NCBI GenBank assembly: GCA_913062555.1
Contig: CAJXVU010000013.1
Location: 23,878-87,877, forward strand
Direction of reading: 5' to 3'
Source of the DNA: an uncultured Bacteroidota bacterium
GTDB taxonomy: Bacteria > Bacteroidota > Bacteroidia > Flavobacteriales > Flavobacteriaceae
DNA length: 64,000 nucleotides
In this document: piece by piece, positions 44,651 to 54,859 of the stretch
Layout of the letters: every line of letters begins with the position of its first letter
Position numbering within the stretch: the stretch's first letter is position 1
Position numbers and translations under genes: made by a program
The notes under the pieces: model-generated
Told to the model about the DNA's origin: nothing
Databases searched by the model: none
The model's input: only the letters and a program-made list of their open reading frames with translations

Positions 44651-47614
44651 ATGATAAAAAAGTATCTTATTTTAACGATGCTTATGTGTGGTTTTTCTCT
44701 AATTGCACAAGAGCACTTTCCAAAAAATGATGGCGTAAAATCAAAAAACACAAATTACACGGCATTTACGAATGCTAAAATTTATGTCACGCCAACACAA
44801 ATTATTGACAAAGGCACACTTCTTATAAAAAATGGGAAGGTTGTTGCTACTGGAGCTTCTATAACTATTCCGGCAAATGCTGTTATAGTTGATGTCTCAG
44901 GAAAAAGTATTTACCCATCATTCATCGATTTATATTCTGATTTTGGAGTAGAAAAACCGAAACGACAAGGCGGTGGTGGACGATCACCACAATACGATGC
45001 CAGTCGTGAAGGATTTTACTGGAATGACCATGTAAGACCGGAACAGAATGCCATTGACAACTTTAAGTTTAATAGCAAATCTGCTTCCGAATTACGAAAA
45101 GCAGGATTTGGTGTTGTGAATACGCATTTGCAAGACGGTATTGTTCGTGGAACTGGTGCTTTAATTGCTTTAACCAACGCAGGTGGCGATTCTGAACGCA
45201 TCCTTGACCAACGCTCAGGACAGTATTTGTCATTGAGTAAAAGTGTCACATCAAGACAATCTTATCCAGGTTCACTTATGGGATCATTGGCCTTATTAAG
45301 ACAAATGTATTTGGATGCCGATTGGTATGCAGAAGGTAACTCCAGCGCAAAAGACAGATCATTAGAAGCCCTTAATGCTAATAAAAACTTAATCCAAATT
45401 ATTGCTGCTGGCAGTAGAGCAAATGATATTCGAGTTGACAAAGTAGGAGACCAATTTGGAATCCAATATGTTATTCTTGGAGGTGGTGATGAATATGAGC
45501 GTATCAATGATATAAAAGCAACTAATGCCACATATATTCTTCCGCTTAATTTTCCGAAAGCATATGATGTTGAAGATACATTCGCAGCAAGTGTTTTGGA
45601 ATTAGAGGACATGAGAGAATGGAATCAAAAACCATCGAATCCAAAGGCATTAGCCGATAACGGGATCAATTTTGTGTTTACATCAAGTAGTTTAAAATCG
45701 CCATCGATGCTTAAAGCTAATATTATGAAAGCTATTGCATACGGATTAGATAAAACAAAAGCTTTGGAAGCATTAACCACAGCTCCTGCAAAAGTTCTTG
45801 GAAAATCTAACACGCTGGGATCCTTAATAAATGGCGCTCAAGCTAACTTCTTAATTACTTCTGGAGAAATATTTGAAAAAGAAACAACGGTTTATGAAAA
45901 CTGGGTAAAAGGACATAAAAATGTGCTCGAGGACATGAATGTAAAAGACATTCGTGGTGACTATAGTTTTACTGTTGCAGGTGACACCTATAATTTAAAC
46001 ATCTCTGGAACTTCTAGTAAACCAAAAGCAACTGTAAAAAGTGGTAATAAAAAATTAGGAACCAAAGTATCTTATAAAGATGCATGGGTAAACTTAACAT
46101 TTACAAGTACAGACACGACCAAACAAGAGTTTTTCAGACTGGTTTCCCGAGTATCAAATAGTGATAACCTCGATGGGAAAGTCATATTTCCAAATGGAAA
46201 TGAATCGACATTCTTAGCTACCAAATCCTCTAAAGCAGATTCTAAAAAGAAGAAAAGCGAAAAAAATGGAAAGGAAAAAAGCATAAACATGATGCCTATT
46301 ACTTATCCTAATGGTGCTTATGGTTTTAAAGAACTCCCTAAACAAGAAACGATTCTATTTAAAAATGCAACGGTTTGGACCAATGAAAAAGATGGCGTTT
46401 TAAAAAATACCGATGTATTAATTAAGGCTGGAAAAATAACAAAAATAGGTACAAATTTAAATGCGAGAGGTGCCAAAGTAGTAGACGCCACTGGCAAACA
46501 CCTTACTTCTGGTATAATTGATGAACATTCGCATATTGCGGCAGCGAGTATTAATGAGGGAGGACAGAACTCGTCAGCAGAAGTTTCTATTGCTGAGGCT
46601 TTAAATCCTGAAGACATTGATATATATCGTAATCTTGCTGGGGGTGTGACTTCAATTCAAATTTTACATGGTTCGGCAAATCCAATTGGAGGTCGTTCTG
46701 CAATCATTAAATTAAAATGGGGTGAATCTGCTGAAAATCTACTCTACAGCGACGCACCTAAGTTTATAAAATTTGCCTTAGGTGAAAACGTAAAACAATC
46801 AAACTGGGAAAGTTATGGACGATTCCCTCAAACAAGAATGGGTGTCGAACAGTTGTTTGTGGATTACTTTACTCGAGCTAAGGCTTACGATGACAAAAAG
46901 AAAAGTGGACTGACTTATCGAAAAGATATCGAAATGGAGACCTTAGCCGAAATTCTTAATGGCGAACGCTTTATTAGCTGTCATTCATATGTTCAGAGTG
47001 AGATTAATATGCTTATGAAAGTTGCTGAAAGATTCAATTTTAGAGTGAATACATTTACTCATATTCTTGAAGGTTATAAAGTTGCCGATAAAATGAAAGC
47101 CCATGGTGTTGGTGCTTCAACATTTAGTGATTGGTGGGCCTACAAATATGAAGTAAATGATGCGATACCTTACAACGCTTCTATAATGCATAATGTTGGT
47201 ATTGTAACTGCCATTAATAGTGATGATGGTGAAATGTCGAGGCGCCTTAATCAAGAAGCAGCCAAAATAGTAAAGTATGGTGATGTTAGCGAAGAGGAAG
47301 CCTGGAAAATGGTAACCCTAAATCCTGCAAAATTATTACATCTTGATCATCGTGTGGGTAGTATTAAAATTGGTAAAGATGCCGATGTTGTGCTATGGAA
47401 TGGCCACCCATTATCTGTATATAGCAAAGCTGAAAAAACTATTATTGAAGGTGTAACTTATTTTGATATTGACCGTGATAAAACAATGCGAGCGGCAATC
47501 AAAAAGGAGAAAAGTGAGCTTATGACAATGATGATGAAGGATAAAAATAAAGGCATGAAAACTCAGCCAATTAAAAAGAAAGACAAACCGCAATTACATT
47601 GTGATTCATTATAA
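44651..47614 (+). CDS. Large secreted amidohydrolase-family protein with two domains
   Basis: The 987-residue protein has a signal peptide (LTMLMCGFSLIAQ). The first amidohydrolase-like part (about 40-420) lacks a complete HxH metal site: YPSFIDLYSDFG lies where GFIDxHxH is expected. A linker with a Lys-rich run (SKADSKKKKSEKNGKE) leads to the second domain (about 550-950) with LTSGIIDEHSHIA (the HxH-type site), LAGGVTSIQILHGSA, FISCHSYVQ, VNTFTHILEGYKVADKMKAH and TAINSDDGEMSRRLNQEAAK. The closing phrase VGSIKIGKDADVVLWNGHPL is the usual amidohydrolase tail. The family includes imidazolonepropionase-like enzymes. Substrate is unknown. A second amidohydrolase follows in the same orientation. 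Confidence 0.88.
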   Translation: MIKKYLILTMLMCGFSLIAQEHFPKNDGVKSKNTNYTAFTNAKIYVTPTQIIDKGTLLIKNGKVVATGASITIPANAVIVDVSGKSIYPSFIDLYSDFGVEKPKRQGGGGRSPQYDASREGFYWNDHVRPEQNAIDNFKFNSKSASELRKAGFGVVNTHLQDGIVRGTGALIALTNAGGDSERILDQRSGQYLSLSKSVTSRQSYPGSLMGSLALLRQMYLDADWYAEGNSSAKDRSLEALNANKNLIQIIAAGSRANDIRVDKVGDQFGIQYVILGGGDEYERINDIKATNATYILPLNFPKAYDVEDTFAASVLELEDMREWNQKPSNPKALADNGINFVFTSSSLKSPSMLKANIMKAIAYGLDKTKALEALTTAPAKVLGKSNTLGSLINGAQANFLITSGEIFEKETTVYENWVKGHKNVLEDMNVKDIRGDYSFTVAGDTYNLNISGTSSKPKATVKSGNKKLGTKVSYKDAWVNLTFTSTDTTKQEFFRLVSRVSNSDNLDGKVIFPNGNESTFLATKSSKADSKKKKSEKNGKEKSINMMPITYPNGAYGFKELPKQETILFKNATVWTNEKDGVLKNTDVLIKAGKITKIGTNLNARGAKVVDATGKHLTSGIIDEHSHIAAASINEGGQNSSAEVSIAEALNPEDIDIYRNLAGGVTSIQILHGSANPIGGRSAIIKLKWGESAENLLYSDAPKFIKFALGENVKQSNWESYGRFPQTRMGVEQLFVDYFTRAKAYDDKKKSGLTYRKDIEMETLAEILNGERFISCHSYVQSEINMLMKVAERFNFRVNTFTHILEGYKVADKMKAHGVGASTFSDWWAYKYEVNDAIPYNASIMHNVGIVTAINSDDGEMSRRLNQEAAKIVKYGDVSEEEAWKMVTLNPAKLLHLDHRVGSIKIGKDADVVLWNGHPLSVYSKAEKTIIEGVTYFDIDRDKTMRAAIKKEKSELMTMMMKDKNKGMKTQPIKKKDKPQLHCDSL

Positions 47615-47722
47615 TTTTAAAAACGAATTTTATGAAGCATCCATAATTAAAATCTGATACTTAAAAGGAAAGATTAAATGGATGTCGCATGTGACAGATA
47701 AAAAAACATTAAATATAAACAC

Positions 47723-49024
47723 ATGAAAAACTTTAAATATATATACGCACTTTTAATGCTGTGTTGTACAATCACATTTGCACAACAAACACCGGCATCA
47801 GCGCAAAAAGATGGCTTCACCATCGTAGGAGCAACAGCTCATATAGGAAATGGTACAGTCATAGAAAACAGTGTTATCATTGTTGAAAACGGAAAAATCG
47901 TTTCTTGTTTCGATGGATCAGTTGCTAAAATGGACTTGAAAGGTAAAATCATTGATGCTCAAGGCAAACATGTATATCCAGGATTTATTGGAACAAATAC
48001 CAACCTTGGTTTGGTTGAAGTTGATGCAGTTAGAGCAACTAACGATCGCGATGAACTTGGTGATATGATTCCTCACATAAGAAGTCTAATCGCTTACAAT
48101 GCAGAGTCTAAAGTTGTAGAATCTATGCGACCAAATGGAATTTTAATAGCTCAGGTTACACCTAATGGGGGTCGAATCTCAGGAACCTCATCTATCATGC
48201 AATTGGATGCCTGGAACTGGGAAGACGCTGCTCTAAAAGCAGATGATGGCATACACTTAAATTGGCCAAACAGCTTCTCTAGAGGACGTTGGTGGCTAGG
48301 TGAACCTAGAGGGCTAAAACCTAATAGTAATTATTCAAAACAAGTTGAAGAGGTTCGTGCTTTTGTCACTGAAAGCAAGGCCTACTTGAACGGAGACAAA
48401 GCATCTGTTAATCTCCCTTATGAAGCCATGCAAGGCTTGTTTAACGGTGAACAGAAACTCTATGTACATGTGAACGATGTCAAAGGCATCACCGATGCGA
48501 TTCACTTTGTGAAAAATAATGGTATTAAACACATGGTTATTGTTGGTGGCTATCAAGCACATCTGGTAACAGATTTACTAAAAAGCAATAATGTAGCTGT
48601 TCTAATAAACCATACTCATAGTGTTCCCGCTTTAGACGATCACGATTATGACTTACCTTATAAAGCGCCTAAATTGCTTGCTGATGCTGGCGTATTAGTT
48701 GGGATTCAAAATGGAGGAATGTCAAATTTCCAAACTAGAAACTTACCATTCTATGCAGGACAAGTTGTTGGACAAGGCATGGATAAAGAAGAAGCTCTAA
48801 AATTAATCACCTCTAATACCGCAAAAATATTAGGTATTAACAAACGTGTTGGCACATTAGAAAGCGGAAAAGATGCCACGCTCTTCATTAGTGAAGGTGA
48901 TGCTTTAGATATGCGAACCAATAAGCTTACACATGCCTTTATTAATGGCCGTGCGCTTAGCTTAGAAACACATCAAACTAAATTATGGAAACGCTATAGT
49001 AATAAATATAAAACTGGAAAATAA
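47723..49024 (+). CDS. Secreted amidohydrolase-family protein
   Basis: The 433-residue protein has a signal peptide (LMLCCTITFAQQ). It resembles the first half of its neighbour: AQGKHVYPGFIGTNTNLGL (HxH site replaced by TNTN), then QVTPNGGRISGTSSIMQLDA and the late VGTLESGKDATLFISEGDAL. The usual HxH of metal amidohydrolases is missing at the expected place, so it may be a non-catalytic partner of the large protein or use other residues. It is 108 bp after that gene. Confidence 0.85.
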   Translation: MKNFKYIYALLMLCCTITFAQQTPASAQKDGFTIVGATAHIGNGTVIENSVIIVENGKIVSCFDGSVAKMDLKGKIIDAQGKHVYPGFIGTNTNLGLVEVDAVRATNDRDELGDMIPHIRSLIAYNAESKVVESMRPNGILIAQVTPNGGRISGTSSIMQLDAWNWEDAALKADDGIHLNWPNSFSRGRWWLGEPRGLKPNSNYSKQVEEVRAFVTESKAYLNGDKASVNLPYEAMQGLFNGEQKLYVHVNDVKGITDAIHFVKNNGIKHMVIVGGYQAHLVTDLLKSNNVAVLINHTHSVPALDDHDYDLPYKAPKLLADAGVLVGIQNGGMSNFQTRNLPFYAGQVVGQGMDKEEALKLITSNTAKILGINKRVGTLESGKDATLFISEGDALDMRTNKLTHAFINGRALSLETHQTKLWKRYSNKYKTGK

Positions 49025-49112
49025 AATTTATTCCATTTGGAGTACACCGAGAAATTACAGCATCTTATATAATTTCATGAGATTTCTCAGATACCTTCAA
49101 AATGACTAGAAT

Positions 49113-49142
49113 AAAAAAGCGAGCAAAACGGCTCGCTTTTTT
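49113..49142 (+). terminator. Terminator of the amidohydrolase genes
   Basis: AAAAAAGCGAGC pairs perfectly with GCTCGCTTTTTT around AAAACG, with a T run. Confidence 0.93.
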
Positions 49143-49239
49143 ATTATATTACAACCCCATCCACTGGGGTCCTTTTCATTTTAATTAGATTCGTTTGTCG
49201 CTTTGTCAATTACGAATAGTGTAAATTACAATTAATGGC

Positions 49240-49247
49240 TATTTTTG
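49240..49247 (+). promoter_or_regulatory. -7 element of the TrmH-type gene
   Basis: TATTTTTG matches TAnnTTTG, 16 bp before the ATG at 49264. Confidence 0.55.
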
Positions 49248-49263
49248 CGCTATACCAATTATA

Positions 49264-50061
49264 ATGATAAAAGAAATTAAAAGCATCCAAAATCCATTTA
49301 TAAAGCAGTTAGTTTTGCTGAAAGAGAAATCCCGGACACGCACAAAACTGGGGTTATTTATTATTGAAGGGCGTAGAGAGACAAAACTTGCTATAAATGG
49401 AAATTATAATATTGAACACATTTTATTTTATCCAGAATTTTGCACATTGACAACGGCTCAGGATTTAGCATCTGAACATACTGAACTTATAGAAGTATCC
49501 AAAGAAGTGTATCAAAAATTGGCACATCGTGAAACCACAGAAGGAATCATTGCAGTTGCAAAAACAAAAAAACTTTCCATTGATAGTCTTATCTTAGAAA
49601 GTGACAATCCATTAATTTTAATTGCTGAAGCCCCCGAAAAACCAGGTAATATCGGTGCTATTTTAAGAACAGCAGATGCCGCCAATGTCAACGCCGTTAT
49701 TATAGCCAATCCGAAAACCGACATGTATAACCCCAATATTATACGGTCGAGTGTGGGTTGTGTTTTTACTAATCAGATTGCGACTGGAACTACGACTGAA
49801 ATTATTGAGTATTTAAAATTAAATAATATAAATATCTATTGTGCTGCCTTACAAGCTTCAGTAAATTATCATACGCAAAATTTTAAATCGTCCACTGCAA
49901 TCGTAGTGGGTACAGAAGCCACAGGATTGAGTGACGAATGGCTTAACAACGCAACTCAAAATATAATTATACCCATGCAAGGCAAAATTGATTCTATGAA
50001 TGTTTCAGTAGCTGCAGGAATTCTTATTTTTGAAGCAAAAAGACAAAGACAATTTAAATAA
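49264..50061 (+). CDS. TrmH/SpoU-family RNA methyltransferase
   Basis: The 265-residue protein has an N-terminal substrate-binding part (IKSIQNPFIKQLVLLKEKSR, FIIEGRRETKLAI) and a C-terminal knotted SPOUT domain with the SAM motifs: LIAEAPEKPGNIGAILRTAD, then YNPNIIRSSVGCVFTNQIAT, TAIVVGTEATGLSDEWLNNA and IIIPMQGKIDSMNVSVAAGI. It methylates 2'-OH of ribose in tRNA or rRNA. Which site is not clear. It is coupled to the M48 gene by 1 bp. Confidence 0.93.
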   Translation: MIKEIKSIQNPFIKQLVLLKEKSRTRTKLGLFIIEGRRETKLAINGNYNIEHILFYPEFCTLTTAQDLASEHTELIEVSKEVYQKLAHRETTEGIIAVAKTKKLSIDSLILESDNPLILIAEAPEKPGNIGAILRTADAANVNAVIIANPKTDMYNPNIIRSSVGCVFTNQIATGTTTEIIEYLKLNNINIYCAALQASVNYHTQNFKSSTAIVVGTEATGLSDEWLNNATQNIIIPMQGKIDSMNVSVAAGILIFEAKRQRQFK

Positions 50062-51293
50062 TGACAAGCACTACCCTATTTTATATCCTAATTGGAATTA
50101 TCATTATCAACTTTATTATTGATAAAATATTAAGTTCACTAAACGCAAAGCACTTTAATGATGTTCTACCTTCAGGATTAGAAGATGTTTATGATGAAGA
50201 GGAATACAAAAAATCACAAGCTTACAAAGCAACAAATCATCGTTTTTCAAACATAACATCAACGTTTTCTTTATTACTTACATTAGCTTTTTTCTATTTA
50301 GATGGCTTTGAATATGTAGATAATATTGCAAGAGCCTACAGCACAAATAATATTGTTATTGCTCTCATTTTCTTTGGAATTATCATGCTTGCAAGTGATA
50401 TTATAACCACTCCTTTTTCTTATTATAAAACCTTTGTTATTGAAGAAAAATTTGGGTTTAACAAAACTACCGTTAAACTCTTTATACTTGATAAGGTTAA
50501 AGGCTGGTTAATGCTGATTATTGTTGGTGGCGGTATTTTAGCGTTGATCCTCTGGTTTTACGAATCAACTGGAACTAATTTTTGGCTATATGCTTGGGCT
50601 TTAGTAACTGTTTTTTCAGTATTCATGAATATGTTTTACTCAAAATTAATCGTGCCTCTTTTTAATAAACAAACACCATTAGAAGATGGTGATTTACGAA
50701 CTAAAATTGGAGCATACGCAAAAACTGTTGGCTTTAAACTCGATAAAATTTTCGTGATAGATGGTTCAAAACGAAGCACTAAAGCGAATGCCTATTTTTC
50801 AGGATTTGGACGTGAAAAACGTGTAACGCTTTATGATACGTTAATTAAAGATTTAGATGATGAAGAAATTGTTGCTGTTCTAGCTCATGAAGTAGGTCAT
50901 TATAAACGCAAACATATTATTTTTAACCTTTTTGCTTCAGTTCTACTAACTGGATTAACCTTTTATATTTTGTCATTATTAATATCAAACCCACTGCTAT
51001 CAAGTGCTTTAGGTGTTGCAACATCTAGTTTTCATATTGGCTTAATTGCTTTTGGGTTATTATACAGCCCCATAAGTGAAATTACAGGCTTGATTATGAA
51101 TGTGTTTTCTCGAAAGTTTGAATATCAAGCTGATAATTATGCAAAAAACACTTATGCCGGAGAGCCATTAATTAGTTCATTGAAAAAATTATCCAAGAAT
51201 AGTTTAAGCAACTTAACACCTCATCCTGCATATGTTTTTATGCACTATTCACATCCAACATTATTAGAGCGCATTAAGAATTTAAGAGCCTAA
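50061..51293 (+). CDS. M48-family membrane zinc metalloprotease (Ste24-like)
   Basis: The 410-residue protein has multiple membrane helices and the M48 zinc motif HExxH in VAVLAHEVGHYKRKHIIFNL, with the third ligand Glu in FSRKFEYQADNYAKNTYAGE. SKRSTKANAYFSGFGREKRV is the typical upstream segment. The N-terminal part resembles CAAX-prenyl-protease 1. In bacteria M48 proteases serve in membrane protein quality control. It follows the methyltransferase gene with 1-bp overlap. Confidence 0.94.
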   Translation: MTSTTLFYILIGIIIINFIIDKILSSLNAKHFNDVLPSGLEDVYDEEEYKKSQAYKATNHRFSNITSTFSLLLTLAFFYLDGFEYVDNIARAYSTNNIVIALIFFGIIMLASDIITTPFSYYKTFVIEEKFGFNKTTVKLFILDKVKGWLMLIIVGGGILALILWFYESTGTNFWLYAWALVTVFSVFMNMFYSKLIVPLFNKQTPLEDGDLRTKIGAYAKTVGFKLDKIFVIDGSKRSTKANAYFSGFGREKRVTLYDTLIKDLDDEEIVAVLAHEVGHYKRKHIIFNLFASVLLTGLTFYILSLLISNPLLSSALGVATSSFHIGLIAFGLLYSPISEITGLIMNVFSRKFEYQADNYAKNTYAGEPLISSLKKLSKNSLSNLTPHPAYVFMHYSHPTLLERIKNLRA

Positions 51294-51342
51294 TTTCTTT
51301 TAAAAGAAAATGCTATCTTGGGCTCATACTTTGTATTACTAA

Positions 51343-52758
51343 ATGAGCGAACTTAATCTTGAAGATAAACCAAAATCAAAACCTTGGTTTAAACGTATTC
51401 CACATGCTGTAACAATGTTATTCGGCATAATTATTTTAGTAACGATACTAACTTATATTTTACCTGCAGGAACTTATGAACGTGTTGTTGTAGATGGAAG
51501 AAAATCGGTTGTTCCAGATTCTTATAAAATAATTCCCTCAACACCAATTGGATTGCTCGACATGTTTAAAGCCATCCCTTTAGGATTTAAGGCTGCAGTA
51601 GAAATTATTTTTATAGTATTAGCAGGAGCAATCATGTTTGGTTTTATGGAAAAATCGAAAGCAGTTGAAAACTCTGTTGGTACACTAGTTAAAAAATTAG
51701 GCCTTAATAACAAGAACCTCATCATTGTGATCATGACATTTATATATGGTTTCTTAGGTGTCGCAGTTGGTTATGAAAACAATATTGCTATGGTTCCAAT
51801 TGCTGCAGTGCTCAGTCTAGCTCTTGGTGGCGATTTAATTTTGGCTGCTGGAATTTCGGTTGGTGCCATGACTATCGGGTTCGGACTCTCCCCTATTAAT
51901 CCTTATACAGTTGGGACTGGTCATAAAATAGCTGAACTCCCAATGTTTTCAGGTGCTCTTTTGCGAAGCGTTTTGTGTTTTTCCGCCCTGTCTGTTATGG
52001 CATACTACAACGTTAGGTACTTTAAAAAAATTACAAAACATCCCGAAAAAAGTCTAGGTAAAGGTCTCGATGTTAGCGGCATGTCTTTATCAAAACCCAT
52101 TCAAGACTATAGGGTCTCAATTAATAACTGGATGGTAATCTCCATTTTTTTAATTGGATTAATGGTGATTTTGTATGGGGTATTTAATCTAAATTGGTAC
52201 CTAAATGAACTTTCCGCTGTATTTTTAATAATTGCTGTACTCTGTGGTATTGTTGCAAGAATGGACGCTACTACTATGAGTGAAACTGTGCTAAAAGCAG
52301 TTGCCATGGCAGCTCCTGGAGCGTTCATGGTTGGTTACGCAACATCTATAAAAGTACTTATGGAAACGGGAAACATTGGTGATACTATTTCATATAATTT
52401 AGCCTTAATGCTCAAAGACTTGCCATTATACGCTTCAGCAATTAGCATGTCAATATCGCAAACCGTTATCAACTTTTTTATTCCTTCAGGAAGTGGACAA
52501 GCACTAGCAACTTTACCTGTTATGTTACCACTTGGAGAATCACTCGGGCTAACAAGACAGATAACCATTTTAGCCTTTCAAATTGGTGATGGATTATCAA
52601 ATCTAATCAACCCAACGTTGGGAGGATTAATTGCTATGCTAAGTATGTGTAGAGTACCAATTGATAGATGGGTTCGATTTATTTTTCCAGTATTAATCAC
52701 TTTATTAGGCATCTCATTTATTGCACTTATCGTTGCAGTAGCTACAAATTATAGTTAA
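51343..52758 (+). CDS. YfcC-family membrane transporter
   Basis: The 471-residue protein has about 12 membrane helices and the YfcC features: KRIPHAVTMLFGIIILVTIL, ILPAGTYERVV, FIYGFLGVAVGYENNIAMVP, SPINPYTVGTGHKIAELPMF and the late SQTVINFFIPSGSGQALATL with NPTLGGLIAML. These are secondary transporters of amino acids or dicarboxylates. The next gene is an ArgE-like deacetylase 10 bp downstream, which hints at import of N-acyl amino acids or peptides. That pairing is inference. Confidence 0.88.
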   Translation: MSELNLEDKPKSKPWFKRIPHAVTMLFGIIILVTILTYILPAGTYERVVVDGRKSVVPDSYKIIPSTPIGLLDMFKAIPLGFKAAVEIIFIVLAGAIMFGFMEKSKAVENSVGTLVKKLGLNNKNLIIVIMTFIYGFLGVAVGYENNIAMVPIAAVLSLALGGDLILAAGISVGAMTIGFGLSPINPYTVGTGHKIAELPMFSGALLRSVLCFSALSVMAYYNVRYFKKITKHPEKSLGKGLDVSGMSLSKPIQDYRVSINNWMVISIFLIGLMVILYGVFNLNWYLNELSAVFLIIAVLCGIVARMDATTMSETVLKAVAMAAPGAFMVGYATSIKVLMETGNIGDTISYNLALMLKDLPLYASAISMSISQTVINFFIPSGSGQALATLPVMLPLGESLGLTRQITILAFQIGDGLSNLINPTLGGLIAMLSMCRVPIDRWVRFIFPVLITLLGISFIALIVAVATNYS

Positions 52759-52768
52759 CAACTTATTC

Positions 52769-53935
52769 ATGACAGTAGAAAACATTTTATCAAAACTCGT
52801 TGCTTTTCCAGTTCTTGGTGGCGAAAGTAATTTGACCATTATAAATTGGATAAAAGAACACATCGAATCTCACAACATTACAACAACCTTAATGCCAGAT
52901 GAAGCAGGTAACAAAGCATCTCTTCATTGTCGTATTGGTCCGGCTGTTGACGGTGGTGTGATTCTTTCTGGTCATACGGATGTTGTTCCAGTTAAAGGCC
53001 AAGAATGGGATACTAATCCTTTTGAATTAACAGATAAAGGGGATGGGAAGCTCTATGGTCGCGGTTCATGTGACATGAAAGGCTTTGTGGCCTGTTGTTT
53101 GGCAGCACTACCAAACATGATAAAAGCAGATTTAAAAAAACCCATTTATTTTGCGTTTTCTTATGATGAAGAAGTCGGATGTTTAGCCGGTCCCGAACTC
53201 GCAAAAGGCATTCGCACCTTTTATTCCGAAACTCCTAAATATGCCATTATTGGTGAACCGTCATTGATGGAACCTATTGTTGGTCAAAAAGGGATATATA
53301 TCCTCGAGACTTATGTGAATGGTTCTGCTGGTCATAGCAGTAGAATAAAACAAGAAGTAAGTGCCATTCATGAAGCCATGCGACTCATTTTGTGGTTAGA
53401 AAACAAAATGAATCGGTTAATTGAAGAAGGACGTTTAGATGAACGCTTCCATCCTGCTCATTCTTCTATTCATATTGGATTGGTTAATGGCGGAATTGCA
53501 CCAAATGTCATTGCAGATAAAGCTCATTTTTATTGGGATTTACGAACCATCCCAATGGATAATCCTTTTACAATAGTTAAAGAATTCGAAGCCTATTGTA
53601 GAGAACGAGAGCAAGAACTACACAACATATTTCCAGATTTTAAAATAATAACTAAAGAAAACCACCCTTCTGTAATACATCTAGACACAAAAGAAACTGA
53701 TGATGTAGTTGATTTAGTAAAACGCATTTCTGGAAATTTGAAATTGAGCACTGTAGCTTACGCTGCTGAGGCTGGGCAATTTGCTGCTGAAGGATTTCAA
53801 TCTGCCATTTGTGGCCCTGGTTCTATTAAACAAGCACATAGAGCTAATGAATTTATTGATAAAAATGAACTTGTAAAAGGCATGGGTATGATGGAGAAGC
53901 TAATTGCAGAAATGTCGCTTTCTGATTTCAGTTAG
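52769..53935 (+). CDS. argE: ArgE-like acetylornithine deacetylase (M20 family)
   Basis: The 388-residue zinc enzyme has metal motifs VILSGHTDVVPVKGQEWDT, LYGRGSCDMKGFVACCLAAL and FAFSYDEEVGCLAGPELAKG, then GQKGIYILETYVNGSAGHSS and a late FQSAICGPGSIKQAHRANEF with the last His ligand. ArgE hydrolyses N-acetylornithine, but many homologs act on other N-acyl amino acids. No arginine genes are nearby and the transporter gene is next to it, so a catabolic role is plausible. Confidence 0.88.
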   Translation: MTVENILSKLVAFPVLGGESNLTIINWIKEHIESHNITTTLMPDEAGNKASLHCRIGPAVDGGVILSGHTDVVPVKGQEWDTNPFELTDKGDGKLYGRGSCDMKGFVACCLAALPNMIKADLKKPIYFAFSYDEEVGCLAGPELAKGIRTFYSETPKYAIIGEPSLMEPIVGQKGIYILETYVNGSAGHSSRIKQEVSAIHEAMRLILWLENKMNRLIEEGRLDERFHPAHSSIHIGLVNGGIAPNVIADKAHFYWDLRTIPMDNPFTIVKEFEAYCREREQELHNIFPDFKIITKENHPSVIHLDTKETDDVVDLVKRISGNLKLSTVAYAAEAGQFAAEGFQSAICGPGSIKQAHRANEFIDKNELVKGMGMMEKLIAEMSLSDFS

Positions 53936-54047
53936 GAAATACAGCAAGCTTGACTTTAATATAAAAAACAACTAAATTCGTTTTGCAACTGATTTAACAA
54001 TTAAAAAAGTTAATATTTAAGACATTACATATAATAATAGTTTTAAG

Positions 54048-54647
54048 ATGGAAAATGACACTAACAAAAAATTTAATAATCCAACTAGCCTTAAAAATAC
54101 AATCAAAAAAATACTTTCGCAGACGGCTATTTTTATAAGTTTACTTTCCTTATTTGCAGTAATTTACCAATCCTATTTGGGAAGAGAAGAAAATAAATTA
54201 ATTAGAATTCAACAAAGCGCCACTGTCCTCCCCTATCTTGGCTTCTGGCCTAGTCAAACTAATAATCAAATTGAACTTATCATTAGTAATCAAGGTGTAG
54301 GACCTGCTTTTATTAAGGAAGTCAATTTTAAAACTCTTGACAATAAAGGGAAAGACACTTTGACCTTTGAAAATACTGATGATTTTTTCGCCTTTATTAG
54401 AACAAAACAGCCATTCTTGGATTCATTGGAAGTAACGACTAGCACATTTGAGGCAAATACTTTACTACCTTCAGGAGTAAATAAAAAAATCATAAATATT
54501 AAATATTCGATTTATGACCAAGGAAATAAAATTAGAGAAGTATTTGATAAATCTTTAATTAACTATAAAATAATTTATGAGGATATTTATGGTACTCGCT
54601 GGTACATTGGACGAGACACACAATCACCAATAAAAATAGAAAAGTAA
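54048..54647 (+). CDS. Single-pass membrane protein of unknown function
   Basis: The 199-residue protein has one membrane helix (AIFISLLSLFAVIYQSYLG, residues about 26-44) and a C-terminal domain, probably outside the cytosol, with LPYLGFWPSQTNNQIELIIS, NQGVGPAFIKEVNF and a closing YGTRWYIGRDTQSPIKIEK. The pattern of beta strands (NQGVGPA) resembles domains in some phage or restriction-linked membrane proteins, but no family can be named. It is alone between argE and a converging gene. Confidence 0.6.
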   Translation: MENDTNKKFNNPTSLKNTIKKILSQTAIFISLLSLFAVIYQSYLGREENKLIRIQQSATVLPYLGFWPSQTNNQIELIISNQGVGPAFIKEVNFKTLDNKGKDTLTFENTDDFFAFIRTKQPFLDSLEVTTSTFEANTLLPSGVNKKIINIKYSIYDQGNKIREVFDKSLINYKIIYEDIYGTRWYIGRDTQSPIKIEK

Positions 54648-54859
54648 CTATTCGTTTAATTTCCACTACTTTGAAATAATTACTATTTGTAAAAACTGCT
54701 GTAAGCAACTACTTCTACGCAACTTCTCAGAGTTGAAACTGCTAAACGAAACTTCAAAATTAAATTGCTAAAACACATAGCTCATTGATTTTCCTAATGC
54801 GGCTTTAATACTATAACAGATAGTTGAGATAGCAAATGAAAATACCTCCAATAAAAACA

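Noticed and set aside
45016..47593. Several antisense open frames within the amidohydrolase gene
   Set aside because: They lie opposite a clear long gene and have no start context or family features.
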